From assembly GCA_964445695.1 (NCBI GenBank), contig CAYULF010000002.1, forward strand, positions 124,001 to 188,000: a DNA stretch of 64,000 nucleotides, in the 5' to 3' direction. Shown piece after piece: positions 44,334 to 53,599 of this stretch. The notes under the pieces are model-generated. The model had not been told where the DNA came from, did not search any database, and worked only from the letters and a program-made list of their open reading frames with translations. This DNA is from JAUIKM01 sp964445695. Lineage in GTDB: Bacteria; Bacteroidota; Ignavibacteria; Kapaibacteriales; UBA7675. Numbering within the stretch: position 1 is the first letter of the stretch; each line of letters opens with the position of its first letter. A program made the translations under genes and the position numbers.

Positions 44334-45251
44334 TTAATAGCCAAAAGACTGTAACGTGTTTTTGTTGTCGCGCCAGTCCTCGCGCACCTTGACGAACAAT
44401 TCCAGATAAATCGGCATGCCCAGGTGTGCTTCGACCGCCTTGCGCGAACGCTGCCCCAGTTCTTTCAGTTTGCTGCCGCCCTTGCCGATCACGATAGCCT
44501 TTTGGGTGTCGCGTTCAACAACGATGTCCGCGTTGATGTACAGCTTGCCCTTTTCGCGTTCTTTGAATTCGTTGATCACGATTTCGGTCGAGTAGGGAAT
44601 CTCCTGACGGAACTCACGAAAAACCGTTTCGCGGATAATCTCCGCCACAAAAAAGCGCTGCGGCAGTTCGCTCAGATCCTCGGGATCGTAGTAAAACTCG
44701 TGCTCCGGAATGTGTTTCTGCACCGCGCTTAACAGTGCGGCAACGTTGTCGCCGGCTAACGCGGAGATCGGCACTACCTCGCGCACGGTCTGTACCGCCA
44801 GCAGTTCCTGCATGATCGGCAGGATGGATTTTTTCAGGTGAACGCGGTCCACCTTGTTTAAGCCGATCACCACCGGACGCGGCATTTCCGCCAGCGCGAT
44901 TTTCAGCTTGTTCTCGACATATTCCAGTGAGTTGATCGCCTGCGAGGCGTCGAGCAGCAGCAGGATAACGTCGGCGGTTTCAATCGCGTCGCGCACGTAT
45001 TCCATCATAGAGCGGTGCAGCTCGTAGCGCGGCGTCAGAATACCCGGCGTGTCCATGAATACCATCTGTACGTTGTCGTCCGAGTGGATGCCGAGCACGC
45101 GCTTGCGCGTCGTCTGCGGCTTCTTGCTCACAATCGAAAGTTTAACGCCGAGAATCTGGTTCAACAGCGTCGACTTGCCGACGTTGGCCTCGCCGACGAT
45201 GGCGACAAATCCCGCGCGTCGCGCGGCGGGTGCGCCTGTTTTTTTACTCAT
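44334..45251 (-). CDS. era: Ribosome-assembly GTPase Era
   Basis: 305 residues, binding 16S rRNA 3' end and needed for 30S maturation. GTPase domain: G1 VGEANVGKST (canonical GRPNVGKST has Arg-Pro), G2 TTRKRVLGI, G3 DTPG, G4 NKVD. C-terminal KH domain: RETVFREFRQEIPYSTEIVI, then VIGKGGSKLKELGQRSR. The ATG overlaps the ydbT stop codon by 8 bases, with TTAAACA spanning the junction. Confidence 0.97.
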   Translation of the reverse strand: MSKKTGAPAARRAGFVAIVGEANVGKSTLLNQILGVKLSIVSKKPQTTRKRVLGIHSDDNVQMVFMDTPGILTPRYELHRSMMEYVRDAIETADVILLLLDASQAINSLEYVENKLKIALAEMPRPVVIGLNKVDRVHLKKSILPIMQELLAVQTVREVVPISALAGDNVAALLSAVQKHIPEHEFYYDPEDLSELPQRFFVAEIIRETVFREFRQEIPYSTEIVINEFKEREKGKLYINADIVVERDTQKAIVIGKGGSKLKELGQRSRKAVEAHLGMPIYLELFVKVREDWRDNKNTLQSFGY

Positions 45252-46899
45252 TGTTTAAGTCCTTTTGCCCTTCTGCGGCATTGCTCTCCGGCGTAATTGC
45301 GCCATCCTGCGATTGTTCCACCTGCGGGCCGCCGTCTGCGGTCGCCGCCTCTTCTTTCTCCGTCTCCGGCGCCACGACGCCGTGCAGAGAGTTAAACGCC
45401 TGTTGAATTTCGGCCAGAATGCGCTCAGCATCCTCAACCGCCACGTCGTCGATGCGCGCGTCGTCGATGCCGCCCGCTCCCGCCGTGTCGATGTAAACGG
45501 ACGCCAGGCCCAGCCTGCGCTGGAAAAACGACTGAATCATCGAAAGTGTCTGAATTTTTCGCAGCGGAATCGCGCTGACCCGCCGCCGCCAGAATCCGTG
45601 ACGAACAAAAGCGGTTTCCCGGGAAATGTTGTAGCCGCGGTATTCCCAACGCAGCAGCGCAGCCTTGTACAGCAGCGGCAGCGCCAGTGCAAACCACAAC
45701 GCGCCCAAACCGAGCCAGAAGTACATCCCGACCGCCACTGCCAGCCACAGAATCAACATGCGGATAAACGCGCGCCGGATCGCCAGACGCGAAATCGGCT
45801 CGAACTCCTGCGGCACCTCAACCTGCATGATCTCCTGAATCAGCTCCACCGCTTTGTCGCGCTCCGCCATCGGCACGGCTACTTCCGCACCGCGTTTGTC
45901 CTGTCCAAAACCCGCCGTCTGCACTTCCAGCGCGGCATAGCCGAAAACGCGCATGATCGGACTTGAACTTAACACCATCGACTGCACCTTTCGCAGCGGA
46001 ATGGTCGCTTTGGACACGGCGAGCAAACCGTGTTGTTTAAACAGCTTGCCGCGGTCGCGCGTCAGCCGGAAGTTGTAGAACTGGTTAACAGTGAACAACA
46101 TGCCGGACACCCAGGCCAACAGCAGCATGCCCAAACCGGCGAGCACACCAATGAGCCACAGGGACTCCGCCTCGCCGCCGTTTAACTGCAGCAGCTGCTG
46201 CTCCGGGTGCGAGTTAATGAATTCCTCGGGGTTGTAGCCCAACGTCTGCGCCACGGTCAGCGCCGCGGCCAGGAACCAGAATGAAATGCGGAACATGCCG
46301 TAAAGCCACAGCGTGCGCTTCGGCATCTCGTATAAAACTTCTTCGCCCGCGGGCGTACCCGCACGGTGTTTAATCTCGCCTGCAACCGATGTCGCCGATT
46401 CAGCGCCCGTTTTAACATTCTGCGTCGACAGTTCATGGTCATGATCCGCCTGTTGTTCGCGGATCAGCAGGCGCAAAGCCTCGGCGTCCTGAATCGAAAT
46501 AAATTCAAACACGCCTTCGGTGTTGTCGCCGCCGGCCGTCTCCAGTTGTACCTGCGCGATGCCGAACATGCGCTGCAGGAAGTTCTGGCGCATTTCCACG
46601 TTTTGAATGCGTTCTATCGGAATATTCCGCGAGCGTTTGGAGAAAACGCCGCTGTCGACCACGACTTCGTCGTGCGTCACGTAAAACGTGAAGTAGAGGT
46701 AGCGCAGGATAATGGCGGGAATGGTCAGCACAATCGTGACGATGGTCACCAGCACCAGCAGCCAGAACTCGCCGCCGCGCGCCGAGAAATACAGGGCGAT
46801 GATGACGCCCGGCATGCTCACGATGCCTTTGTAGAACATTGTCAGCGGGTGCAGCCGCCGCGGCTCGGCAAATTGATGCGCTCTTGCGGCACTGCTCAT
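45244..46899 (-). CDS. ydbT: PH-domain membrane protein, YdbT-like
   Basis: 551 residues. Paired hydrophobic segments at about 25-70, 215-265 and 375-410 separate bacterial PH domains (bPH2): SRNIPIERIQNVEMRQNFLQ, KATIPLRKVQSMVLSSSPIM, VSAIPLRKIQTLSMIQSFFQ, each a typical RKIQ-type strand-turn. A final ~80-residue acidic tail (ESNAAEG, NGE-rich) is soluble. The upstream gene ends overlapping its ATG by 4 bases. Together with the smaller partner it forms the YdbS/YdbT pair common in Gram-positives and some others; a role in the envelope is inferred. Confidence 0.87.
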   Translation of the reverse strand: MSSAARAHQFAEPRRLHPLTMFYKGIVSMPGVIIALYFSARGGEFWLLVLVTIVTIVLTIPAIILRYLYFTFYVTHDEVVVDSGVFSKRSRNIPIERIQNVEMRQNFLQRMFGIAQVQLETAGGDNTEGVFEFISIQDAEALRLLIREQQADHDHELSTQNVKTGAESATSVAGEIKHRAGTPAGEEVLYEMPKRTLWLYGMFRISFWFLAAALTVAQTLGYNPEEFINSHPEQQLLQLNGGEAESLWLIGVLAGLGMLLLAWVSGMLFTVNQFYNFRLTRDRGKLFKQHGLLAVSKATIPLRKVQSMVLSSSPIMRVFGYAALEVQTAGFGQDKRGAEVAVPMAERDKAVELIQEIMQVEVPQEFEPISRLAIRRAFIRMLILWLAVAVGMYFWLGLGALWFALALPLLYKAALLRWEYRGYNISRETAFVRHGFWRRRVSAIPLRKIQTLSMIQSFFQRRLGLASVYIDTAGAGGIDDARIDDVAVEDAERILAEIQQAFNSLHGVVAPETEKEEAATADGGPQVEQSQDGAITPESNAAEGQKDLNNE

Positions 46900-47366
46900 A
46901 CGGCGTCTTCGAGCGTGTTATTTTTCAATTGATCGCGCAGGTCCTCGGCGTATTCGTAGATCAGACCGGGAATCACGATGTCCGCGCCGCGCGTACCGGC
47001 GGTGTAGATAATCAGTTTGCCGATTCCGAACATGGACTCCAGTACGTTCTGCGAGACGTCGATATGCTGCACGCGCCGTACCGGCGCCACCGTGCGCACG
47101 CGGTTGAAGACGCCGTGCTGCACCACCAGCTCTTCCGGCCGCAGCTCAAAAGCCCAGTGACGATAGCGGATCATCGGTACGACCGCCGCAAGTGCCAGGC
47201 CGGCAATCAGCACCAGACCGGTCAACATGCCGAAGGGCAGCGCGCCGAAGATCGAATTATCCGCGCTCTGCCATTCCAGGTAGAACGCCCCCGCGCTCAG
47301 CAGCAACGCCCAGACGATGTAGCGGATGCTCCACACGGCTTTGATTGACGAATCCAGATGGTACAT
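46896..47366 (-). CDS. ydbS: PH-domain membrane protein, YdbS-like
   Basis: 156 residues. Two hydrophobic helices near the N-terminus (IRYIVWALLLSAGAFYL, GMLTGLVLIAGLALAAVVPM) and one bPH2 domain (about 75-150: FELRPEELVVQHGVFNRVRT, VAPVRRVQHIDVSQNVLESM). ATG 47366 has GAGG just upstream; the stop overlaps the ydbT ATG by 4 bases. First gene of the operon ydbS-ydbT-era-fic. Upstream it is divergent from an outer-membrane protein gene. Confidence 0.88.
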   Translation of the reverse strand: MYHLDSSIKAVWSIRYIVWALLLSAGAFYLEWQSADNSIFGALPFGMLTGLVLIAGLALAAVVPMIRYRHWAFELRPEELVVQHGVFNRVRTVAPVRRVQHIDVSQNVLESMFGIGKLIIYTAGTRGADIVIPGLIYEYAEDLRDQLKNNTLEDAV

Positions 47367-47660
47367 GGCCCCTCGTGCATTTTCTCTGCAAAACACAAAA
47401 GTACGCAATTCCCCTGCCAGGTGAAAGACGACGCCCGGCGGTGCGCGGCCTTGCACCCGACGACAAACAAAATGGCCTTTGGGGAATTTTTTCGGGCGGT
47501 AACCGGTTCTGCCGACGCGGTGTCCATTTGCCGGCGCTGCGGAACGGAACGGTTGAGCATTCGCGCCCGACGGCGTATCTTGAAAAGCGCGCTGAACCTG
47601 TCGGCGGTGCAGTCGCCCGCGAGCCCACACACGGAACGGATTCTTTTGCGGAGAACGGAC

Positions 47661-48602
47661 ATGCGGTTGAAGAATGGAAAGAATTGCGGCCTGTGGGCGC
47701 TGACGCTCGCACTGATGTTGATGATGAATGCACCGGCGCTCCTCGGCGGCGCATGGACGCGTCCGGCCGGCGGCTGGTTCGGCAAGATGTACCTGGCCAC
47801 GGGCGAAGCGGGATCGTTCTCGGATTCGCGCGGTGAGAGCGTTTCCGGCATCGACATCAGCGGCTCGAGCGACACCTCCGGCGTCACCAACCTGACTTTT
47901 GAATACAACGAGCTGATCGTCGGCATCTACGCGGAATACGGAATTACCGACGACTTTACCGTCATCGCCGACCTGCCCTGGGGCCATTTTTCGCTCAAGG
48001 AAAAATACCGCTCCACGCGCATTGTGGACGGTCAGCCGCAGGAGGCGCGCTCCGACTCCAACTTCTCGATTTCGTCCTTTCTTTTTTACGGCCTGGGCGG
48101 GCGCTACCGCATCATTCAACGCAATCGCATGACGGCCTCGCTGGCGGCGTCCATACGCATTCCGCCCGGCGGATCGGAGGGCATCGTGGACAATCCCGAC
48201 TACGATTTCCTCAGCGACGGCGCAATGGAAGTGGCCGGCGGGCTCGAACTGGGCCTTTCGACCGATTTCGGCTGGGTGGCCGGCGCCGTCAAATACCGCC
48301 ACCGCGGCGAGGAGCTGGAGGACGAATTTTTCTTTCACCTGGAGGCCGGCTTCAACAACATCCCGGAAGCTTTTTTCAAGTTCAAACTCGACGTCATCCA
48401 GAGTTTAACGACCTTTGCCGAGGCGCGCGAATTCAACATCCGCGAGCAACCTCTGCAATCCAACATGATCGTCCCGGGCGTGGCATTTGCCCTCACTCTC
48501 TCCGAGCGCTACTTTCTGGACGTCAGCTACGACATCCGTCTGGACGCAAAAAACTCCTGGCGCATCGGCACCTTCTCCGTTGGCGTCGGCGTTGAAATGT
48601 AG
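47661..48602 (+). CDS. Outer-membrane beta-barrel protein
   Basis: 313 residues with a signal peptide (WALTLALMLMMNAPALLG) and a mature part of alternating strands: GWFGKMYLATGEAGSF, LIVGIYAEYGITDDFTVIAD, GLGGRYRIIQRN, GGLELGLSTDFGWVAGAVKY, PGVAFALTLSERYFLDVSYD, and a barrel-closing end RIGTFSVGVGVEM. The last residues lack a terminal aromatic, which is usual for BAM signals but not obligatory. ATG 47661 has GGAG upstream. It is divergent from ydbS. The function (perhaps a channel or porin-like) is unknown. Confidence 0.82.
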   Translation: MRLKNGKNCGLWALTLALMLMMNAPALLGGAWTRPAGGWFGKMYLATGEAGSFSDSRGESVSGIDISGSSDTSGVTNLTFEYNELIVGIYAEYGITDDFTVIADLPWGHFSLKEKYRSTRIVDGQPQEARSDSNFSISSFLFYGLGGRYRIIQRNRMTASLAASIRIPPGGSEGIVDNPDYDFLSDGAMEVAGGLELGLSTDFGWVAGAVKYRHRGEELEDEFFFHLEAGFNNIPEAFFKFKLDVIQSLTTFAEAREFNIREQPLQSNMIVPGVAFALTLSERYFLDVSYDIRLDAKNSWRIGTFSVGVGVEM

Positions 48603-48748
48603 ACTCACTTTTGCTTATTCGGGACGCTTGATCGCTTGAACGCTTCGCCCGATGGGCTTGCTTTTTTCTTCTTGTTCGTCGGCGGGAGATCGGCTGCCGG
48701 TCCGGGAGGGCAAAGTTTTTTGAGTTGAGTTTTTTCGCTGAACTCCTC

Positions 48749-48802
48749 AAATTACGTAAAACTACGTAAGAGCTGTGAGCCCTAAGGGCTCACAGCTCTT
48801 TT
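48749..48802 (-). repeat. Dispersed hairpin repeat, copy 2 (inverted)
   Basis: The same element as copies 1 and 3 in opposite orientation. Hairpin arms at 48770-48782 and 48786-48798, loop TAA; the tail TTACGTAAAACTACGTA lies to the left. It sits between two outer-membrane protein genes, about 150 bp after the first stop and 35 bp before the next start. Confidence 0.9.
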
Positions 48803-48832
48803 GATGATCCGATCGATCGCGCCGACCGCCGC

Positions 48833-49996
48833 ATGCCGAACCGCTTCTTTCCCCTGACCCTTTTACTGTTGCCAGGCCTCCTCAGCTTCGCCCGTCCCCT
48901 GACCGCCGAAGAGCCGGAAGTGCTGCGCGCCGATCACATGTCGCATCTCTTCAGTCTCAACCGCGTGGACGGGCTGATCGCCGCGCTCGGGTCGCGCGAC
49001 TACCTGGACTATGACTTCATGCCTGGCAACATCCGGCTGAAGGCGGCCGGAGCTCTAAGTGTTATTGCGCTAAGACCGCAATTCGACCTCGGCCTCCACA
49101 TCGGGCTGGATTCTCTTTCGCCAGGCCTGTCCGTCGCCGCCGACATGTTTGACCTGACGGCGACTTTTGACGGCTGGAAGGCGCCGGTGCTCGACAATTC
49201 CATCAGGATGCTGCTGCGCGGAACCGATGAATTCGACTACTTCCGGCTACAGGGAATGCTCGCGGGCGTCGCCTGGCAGTGGGACGAGCACTGGTTTGCG
49301 CGGGCGCGCATCCGCCATGAAAGCTGGAGTCCCCTCAAAACCAGACTGTGCCGGTCCCTGCTGGGATATGAGAGCGACGTGCGCAGAAATCCGGCGCTGC
49401 GCGGAACCACCAGCGAGTTCACATCGCGTCTGGAACTGAGTTTGCAGTTTGAGGATCTGATCGATCTCTACGGTTACCGCAGCGGCTGGCGCGTGAACCT
49501 CGTGTACAGCGAGAATCTGAACAGTTCAACGGGCGACCGCCTGGATGCCGAACTGGCGGTGTTTCTGCCGTCGCCGTGGATCGCCCTGCACACGCGCCTG
49601 CGCCTCGGAGCGGCCGGAGGTGTGGGATATCCGGAGAGTTTTGCGCTGGGCGGCCCCGGCAGCCTGCCGGCGATTGCAACCAATTCACTTTCGGGCAATC
49701 GCATGGTCCTTATTAACGCGGAGCTGCTGCTGCATCAGGAATTGACGCTCGATGAATCTTTCCTGCAGGAACTGGCTCTTGTTGCTTTGTTCGATGCCGG
49801 TGTGACGGATCAGGTTGATCCGGGCGCACCGCTGCTCGAAGGCCTGTCGTTTGAAGGTCGCCCCGTACGGGCTTCGGCCGGTGGAGGCATTGGAAGTCGC
49901 AATGCCGTCTGGCTTATCGGTCTGGTTCGCGACCTGCGTTCTTCGGGCCGCGCGCGACTGATTTTCAGGTTTTCGCCGAATTTTCAGTTTTTTTGA
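48833..49996 (+). CDS. Outer-membrane protein, surface-antigen (BamA/YjbH-like barrel) type
   Basis: 387 residues. A signal peptide (FFPLTLLLLPGLLSFARPL) precedes a chain of amphipathic strands ending in phenylalanine (RLIFRFSPNFQFF), the classic BAM recognition end. FALGGPGSLPAIATNSLSGN resembles the surface-antigen/D15 loop near the barrel, seen in BamA- and TamA-type proteins, but no POTRA domains occur; the whole mature protein seems to be the barrel. The start is the ATG just past the repeat. Possibly an orphan Omp85-like barrel. A gap of ~280 bp precedes the efflux operon. Confidence 0.75.
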   Translation: MPNRFFPLTLLLLPGLLSFARPLTAEEPEVLRADHMSHLFSLNRVDGLIAALGSRDYLDYDFMPGNIRLKAAGALSVIALRPQFDLGLHIGLDSLSPGLSVAADMFDLTATFDGWKAPVLDNSIRMLLRGTDEFDYFRLQGMLAGVAWQWDEHWFARARIRHESWSPLKTRLCRSLLGYESDVRRNPALRGTTSEFTSRLELSLQFEDLIDLYGYRSGWRVNLVYSENLNSSTGDRLDAELAVFLPSPWIALHTRLRLGAAGGVGYPESFALGGPGSLPAIATNSLSGNRMVLINAELLLHQELTLDESFLQELALVALFDAGVTDQVDPGAPLLEGLSFEGRPVRASAGGGIGSRNAVWLIGLVRDLRSSGRARLIFRFSPNFQFF

Positions 49997-50184
49997 AAAA
50001 AGGCTACACTACGCCCAAATTGCGGACGTCAATGCAGCCGATTTCACGGACGGGACCATTTTCTCCTCTCATCAAGCTCCGCCGTGATAACCATCTCTCC
50101 TCGACTCTTACGCTTTTTGCAAACTAAAATTCCGCTGTTCTCCTCCTTGGCTGCTTAAGCGCGCCCACAGCAAATACGATAACT

Positions 50185-50243
50185 GGTCATTTTATGACCG
50201 ACAGTCATAATACTTCTTCTGGTCGACTACTGACCATCAGTCA
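50185..50243 (+). promoter_or_regulatory. Operator-like palindromes before the efflux operon
   Basis: Two near-identical 13-bp palindromes, TGACCGACAGTCA (50195-50207) and TGACCATCAGTCA (50231-50243), lie 36 bp apart start to start. An overlapping inverted repeat GGTCAT-TTT-ATGACC spans 50185-50199 and TGGTC-GACCA spans 50220-50236. The TetR-family gene of the operon is the obvious candidate to bind them. An alternative start for tolC (50194) would lie within this region, which favours a start farther down. Confidence 0.65.
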
Positions 50244-50277
50244 ATTCCTTCATCAACATGCGGTGACGAAGATGCCC

Positions 50278-51666
50278 ATGCATCGGATACTTTTCCCGTG
50301 CAGACCGGACCTGTTGCGCAGTTTTCTGACGGCGGCAGTGCTGGCTCTGATTTTTTTGGTTCGCCCGATGGAATTCCAGGCGCAGACCGTCCGGATGAAT
50401 CTGGACGAAGCCATTGAGACGGCCATACGCAACAATCACGACCTGAAGTCGGCGGCACTGGACGTGCGTAAAGCCGACGCCCAGGTGACAGAAGCCTTCG
50501 GCAATGCGCTGCCGAGCCTCGATCTGACGGCCAGCTACACGCGCAACCTGGAAATTCCCAGCTTTTTTGTGTTCCCGGAAGGCGCGGACCCGATCGAGTT
50601 CCGCACGGGCGCCGACAACGCCGTGAACGCGCGGCTGAACCTGCGGCAGACCGTTTTCAACGGCGCAGTGTTCAACGGCGTGGGCACTTCACGCACGTAC
50701 GCTCAGATTTCGCGGACGCAATTGCGTTCACAGATCGGCACGACAATTCTGGACGTGCGCAACGCCTACTACAGCGCGCTGCTCGCCAAGGAATTCCTGG
50801 AGGTCTCGCAAACGAGCCTGACCAACGCGGAAGCCAACTATCGCGAAGTCAATGTGCTGTTCGGCGAGGGCCTCGTGTCCGAGTTCGACGCCATTCGTTC
50901 GGAGGTCCAGGTCGCCAACCTGCGCCCCGTGGTGGAAACCAGCCGCAATCGCTACATCGATGCGCGCAACAACCTGAAGGTGGTACTCGGACTCGACCCG
51001 CTGACGGAAATCGAACTGACCGACGACTTTGTCTACGACTCGACGCTCGCGCCCGCCGTTGCCGTCAGTGATCTGCAGACCGACGCCGGCAACCGCAACT
51101 ACGACCTGCAAACGCTGCAGCAACAGGTCGAGTTTAACAGTCAGGTCATTGACATCTACCGCTCCGAGTTTCTGCCGACGATCGACTTCTTCGGCAACTA
51201 CGTGTTCGACGGCCAGGCCAACGACTTCGACTTTTTAACGAGCAATGCCTCGTCGGTCGGTCTGGAACTGCGCTACAACCTGTTTAACGGATTCCGCAGT
51301 TCTTCCCGCGTTGAACAGGCGCAGGTGGACGAGCTGCGCGCCCGCGAGCAGGAAATGCTGGCGCGCAAAGCCGTGCAGAGCCGCGTAGTTAACGTCATGG
51401 GACGCGTCCGCACCGCAATGCAAACCATCTCAGCCCAGGAGCGCACCATCGCACAGGCGCAGCGCGGCTACGACATTGCACGCGCGCGTTATACCGAGGG
51501 CCTCGGCAGTCAGGTGGAAATTAACGATGCGGATGAAGCGCTGCGCCAGGCGCAGTTAAACAAACTGCAGTACATCTACGACTACATGTCCGCCCTGGCC
51601 GAGCTTGACCTGCTGCGCGGCGCCATTGATGATCGCTACATTGAACTGGTGACGACGGACGAATGA
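50278..51666 (+). CDS. TolC-family outer-membrane efflux channel
   Basis: About 462 residues. A signal peptide (MHRILFPCRPDLLRSFLTAA) is followed by two outer-membrane-efflux-protein domains built as paired coiled coils: LDEAIETAIRNNHDLKSAAL and ASYTRNLEIPSFFVFP in the first half, and VEQAQVDELRAREQEMLARK with RARYTEGLGSQVEINDADEA in the second. Earlier in-frame ATGs (50194, 50272) exist; 50194 overlaps the operator palindromes. The stop overlaps the tetR ATG by four bases. Forms the outer-membrane exit duct with the MFP and RND partners encoded downstream. Confidence 0.92.
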   Translation: MHRILFPCRPDLLRSFLTAAVLALIFLVRPMEFQAQTVRMNLDEAIETAIRNNHDLKSAALDVRKADAQVTEAFGNALPSLDLTASYTRNLEIPSFFVFPEGADPIEFRTGADNAVNARLNLRQTVFNGAVFNGVGTSRTYAQISRTQLRSQIGTTILDVRNAYYSALLAKEFLEVSQTSLTNAEANYREVNVLFGEGLVSEFDAIRSEVQVANLRPVVETSRNRYIDARNNLKVVLGLDPLTEIELTDDFVYDSTLAPAVAVSDLQTDAGNRNYDLQTLQQQVEFNSQVIDIYRSEFLPTIDFFGNYVFDGQANDFDFLTSNASSVGLELRYNLFNGFRSSSRVEQAQVDELRAREQEMLARKAVQSRVVNVMGRVRTAMQTISAQERTIAQAQRGYDIARARYTEGLGSQVEINDADEALRQAQLNKLQYIYDYMSALAELDLLRGAIDDRYIELVTTDE

Positions 51667-52325
51667 CAGACAAACCGACAAGCGGCACAAAACAACGCCG
51701 CAAGCGCGAAAAAGAACGGCGGCGCCGCGACATCCTCGACGCAGCGCGCGAAGTCTTTTTTGCGCACGGATTTAAACATTCCTCGATGGACCAGATCGCC
51801 GAGCGCAGTCAGCTGGCCAAGGGAACCCTCTACCTCTACTTCAGGAATAAAGAGGATCTCTACGTTTCGCTGATCGAAGACGGGTTTAAACTCCTGGCGG
51901 GCATGATCGCCGGCTCGGTGGCTGAAGAGAACGACATCGAGTCGAAGATCCTGGCGATAGCGCGATCGTTTAACCGTTTTGCCAAAGAGCACAACGACTT
52001 CTTCACGATCTTTTCAACGCTCAGCGCCGGCGATATGCGCGACATCCACGAGCGCGTCGATTCCGACAACCTCAAACGCCTGTACGAGCAGGAAAAAGCC
52101 GAGTTTTCCAAGTCGGCCGCCCTGATCGAAAAAGGTAAAACCATCGGGTTGTTCCGCGCCGACGTCGATGCGCAGTATTCAATGCGCATGATCTGGTCCG
52201 CCATTCACGGCGCGACGCTGCACTGTAAAAACAACAAACACGGATACTTCGACACGATCGACTCCGAGCAGATGGCCTGCGACATCGTCCGCGGCCTGCT
52301 CCAGAGTTTTAAACCGGCGTCGTGA
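51663..52325 (+). CDS. TetR/AcrR-family transcriptional regulator
   Basis: 220 residues. N-terminal TetR helix-turn-helix (about 22-70): RRRDILDAAREVFFAHGFKH, SSMDQIAERSQLAKGTLYLY, FRNKEDLYVSLI. The C-terminal ligand-binding region (about 75-215) is all helical. It is placed inside the efflux operon between tolC and the adaptor gene, with overlapping ends, and likely represses it by binding the paired palindromes upstream of tolC. The inducer is unknown. Confidence 0.93.
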   Translation: MTDKPTSGTKQRRKREKERRRRDILDAAREVFFAHGFKHSSMDQIAERSQLAKGTLYLYFRNKEDLYVSLIEDGFKLLAGMIAGSVAEENDIESKILAIARSFNRFAKEHNDFFTIFSTLSAGDMRDIHERVDSDNLKRLYEQEKAEFSKSAALIEKGKTIGLFRADVDAQYSMRMIWSAIHGATLHCKNNKHGYFDTIDSEQMACDIVRGLLQSFKPAS

Positions 52326-52363
52326 CGCACATACATTCTGACACAAAGTTTTATCCACGATAT

Positions 52364-53536
52364 ATGGTGAACAGAGCCATGCAATCTTTACGTAGCGGAT
52401 TCCTTGCGGTGATGTTAACGGGTTTAACTCTTATGCTCGTTGCGTCCTGCACGACCGAAATCCCCGAAGGCCAAGACGCCGAACTCCGCGCGAAGCTCGA
52501 GATGCTGCAAGTCAGCCGCGACTCCCTCGACGCCATTATTGCCGTCATCGAAAAAGCGCTCAAAAGCGATTCGACCGACACGTCCGTTCGCATCGTGCCG
52601 GTTAAAACAACCATGCTCGAACCGACGAAACTGGAGCACTACGTCGATGTGCTCGGCAGCGTGACCTCCGACCGCAACGTTATGGTCAGCCCACGCCAGT
52701 CCGGCGTCGTAACCGAGGTACACGTTAAAGAAGGCGACAACGTGACGGAAGGTCAGCCGCTGGCGCAACTGGACGCGAGCCTTCTCGAGCGCCAGTTAAA
52801 AGAAGCGGAAACGCAGCTGGAATTTGCTCAGACGGTGTTTGAAAAACGCAAACGCGTGTGGGAACAAAAAGTCGGCTCGGAAATCGAATATCTCTCCGCC
52901 AAAAACGACGTGGCCACGCTGGAACGACGCATCGAGACGCTTAAACAGCAGATTGCCGACATGTCAATCCGCGCGCCCTTTGGCGGCATGGTCGACAAGG
53001 TGCAACTGCGCGTCGGCGAAGCCGCCTCTCCCGGCATGCCGGCCTTCCAGGTTGTCAGCCTGCGCGGCCTGCAGATCCAGAGCGCCATCTCCGAGCGCTT
53101 CCGCTCATACCTGCGCAAAGGCGACCCGGTCGAAATCTACTTCCCGCACATGGAACTCGACACAATCACGACGAAGATTGCGGCCATCAGCGAAGCGATC
53201 GACGCTTCCGACCGCACCTTTGAAGTATTTGTCCGCGCCGACGGTATTTCATCCTCGATCCGGCCCAACATGACCTGCCGCATGCGCCTGAACGACCGCA
53301 CCCTGGACAGCGTCCTGGTTGCGCCGATCAACGCAATCCAGCGCTTCAAGGATGAGCAGTTTGTCTACGTGGCCAAAATGGACGGGGACAAGTACGTCGC
53401 CGAGCGCCGTGTTGTCGAGACCGGACTGTCCTACGACACCAAAATCGAAGTGAGCCGCGGCCTGCAGCCCGGCGAAAAACTGGTAACGGTCGGATTCCAG
53501 AATCTGGCCGACGGCGTCCTTGTCGATCCACAATAA
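52364..53536 (+). CDS. RND efflux periplasmic adaptor (membrane fusion) lipoprotein
   Basis: About 390 residues. A lipoprotein signal (FLAVMLTGLTLMLVASC) is followed by a short helix pair (DAELRAKLEMLQVSRDSLDA), the lipoyl-like barrel-sandwich (YVDVLGSVTSDRNVMVSPRQ, SGVVTEVHVKEGDNVTEGQP), an alpha-hairpin (LLERQLKEAETQLEFAQTVF, NDVATLERRIETLKQQIADM), and beta-barrel and membrane-proximal domains ending ETGLSYDTKIEVSRGLQPGE. Starts at GTG 52322 or ATG 52379 are alternatives. It bridges the RND pump and TolC in the periplasm. The RND gene follows about 64 bp downstream. Confidence 0.92.
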   Translation: MVNRAMQSLRSGFLAVMLTGLTLMLVASCTTEIPEGQDAELRAKLEMLQVSRDSLDAIIAVIEKALKSDSTDTSVRIVPVKTTMLEPTKLEHYVDVLGSVTSDRNVMVSPRQSGVVTEVHVKEGDNVTEGQPLAQLDASLLERQLKEAETQLEFAQTVFEKRKRVWEQKVGSEIEYLSAKNDVATLERRIETLKQQIADMSIRAPFGGMVDKVQLRVGEAASPGMPAFQVVSLRGLQIQSAISERFRSYLRKGDPVEIYFPHMELDTITTKIAAISEAIDASDRTFEVFVRADGISSSIRPNMTCRMRLNDRTLDSVLVAPINAIQRFKDEQFVYVAKMDGDKYVAERRVVETGLSYDTKIEVSRGLQPGEKLVTVGFQNLADGVLVDPQ

Positions 53537-53599
53537 GCCCGGGAATTCCACACAGGGATACCGGAATCCGTTTCCCGTTACCTATTTGGGTGATGTTTC

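Noticed and set aside
50194..50277. Start of tolC at the first in-frame ATG (50194)
   Set aside because: It lies inside the paired operator-like palindromes and would put 28 polar residues ahead of the signal peptide; 50278 gives a normal signal sequence.
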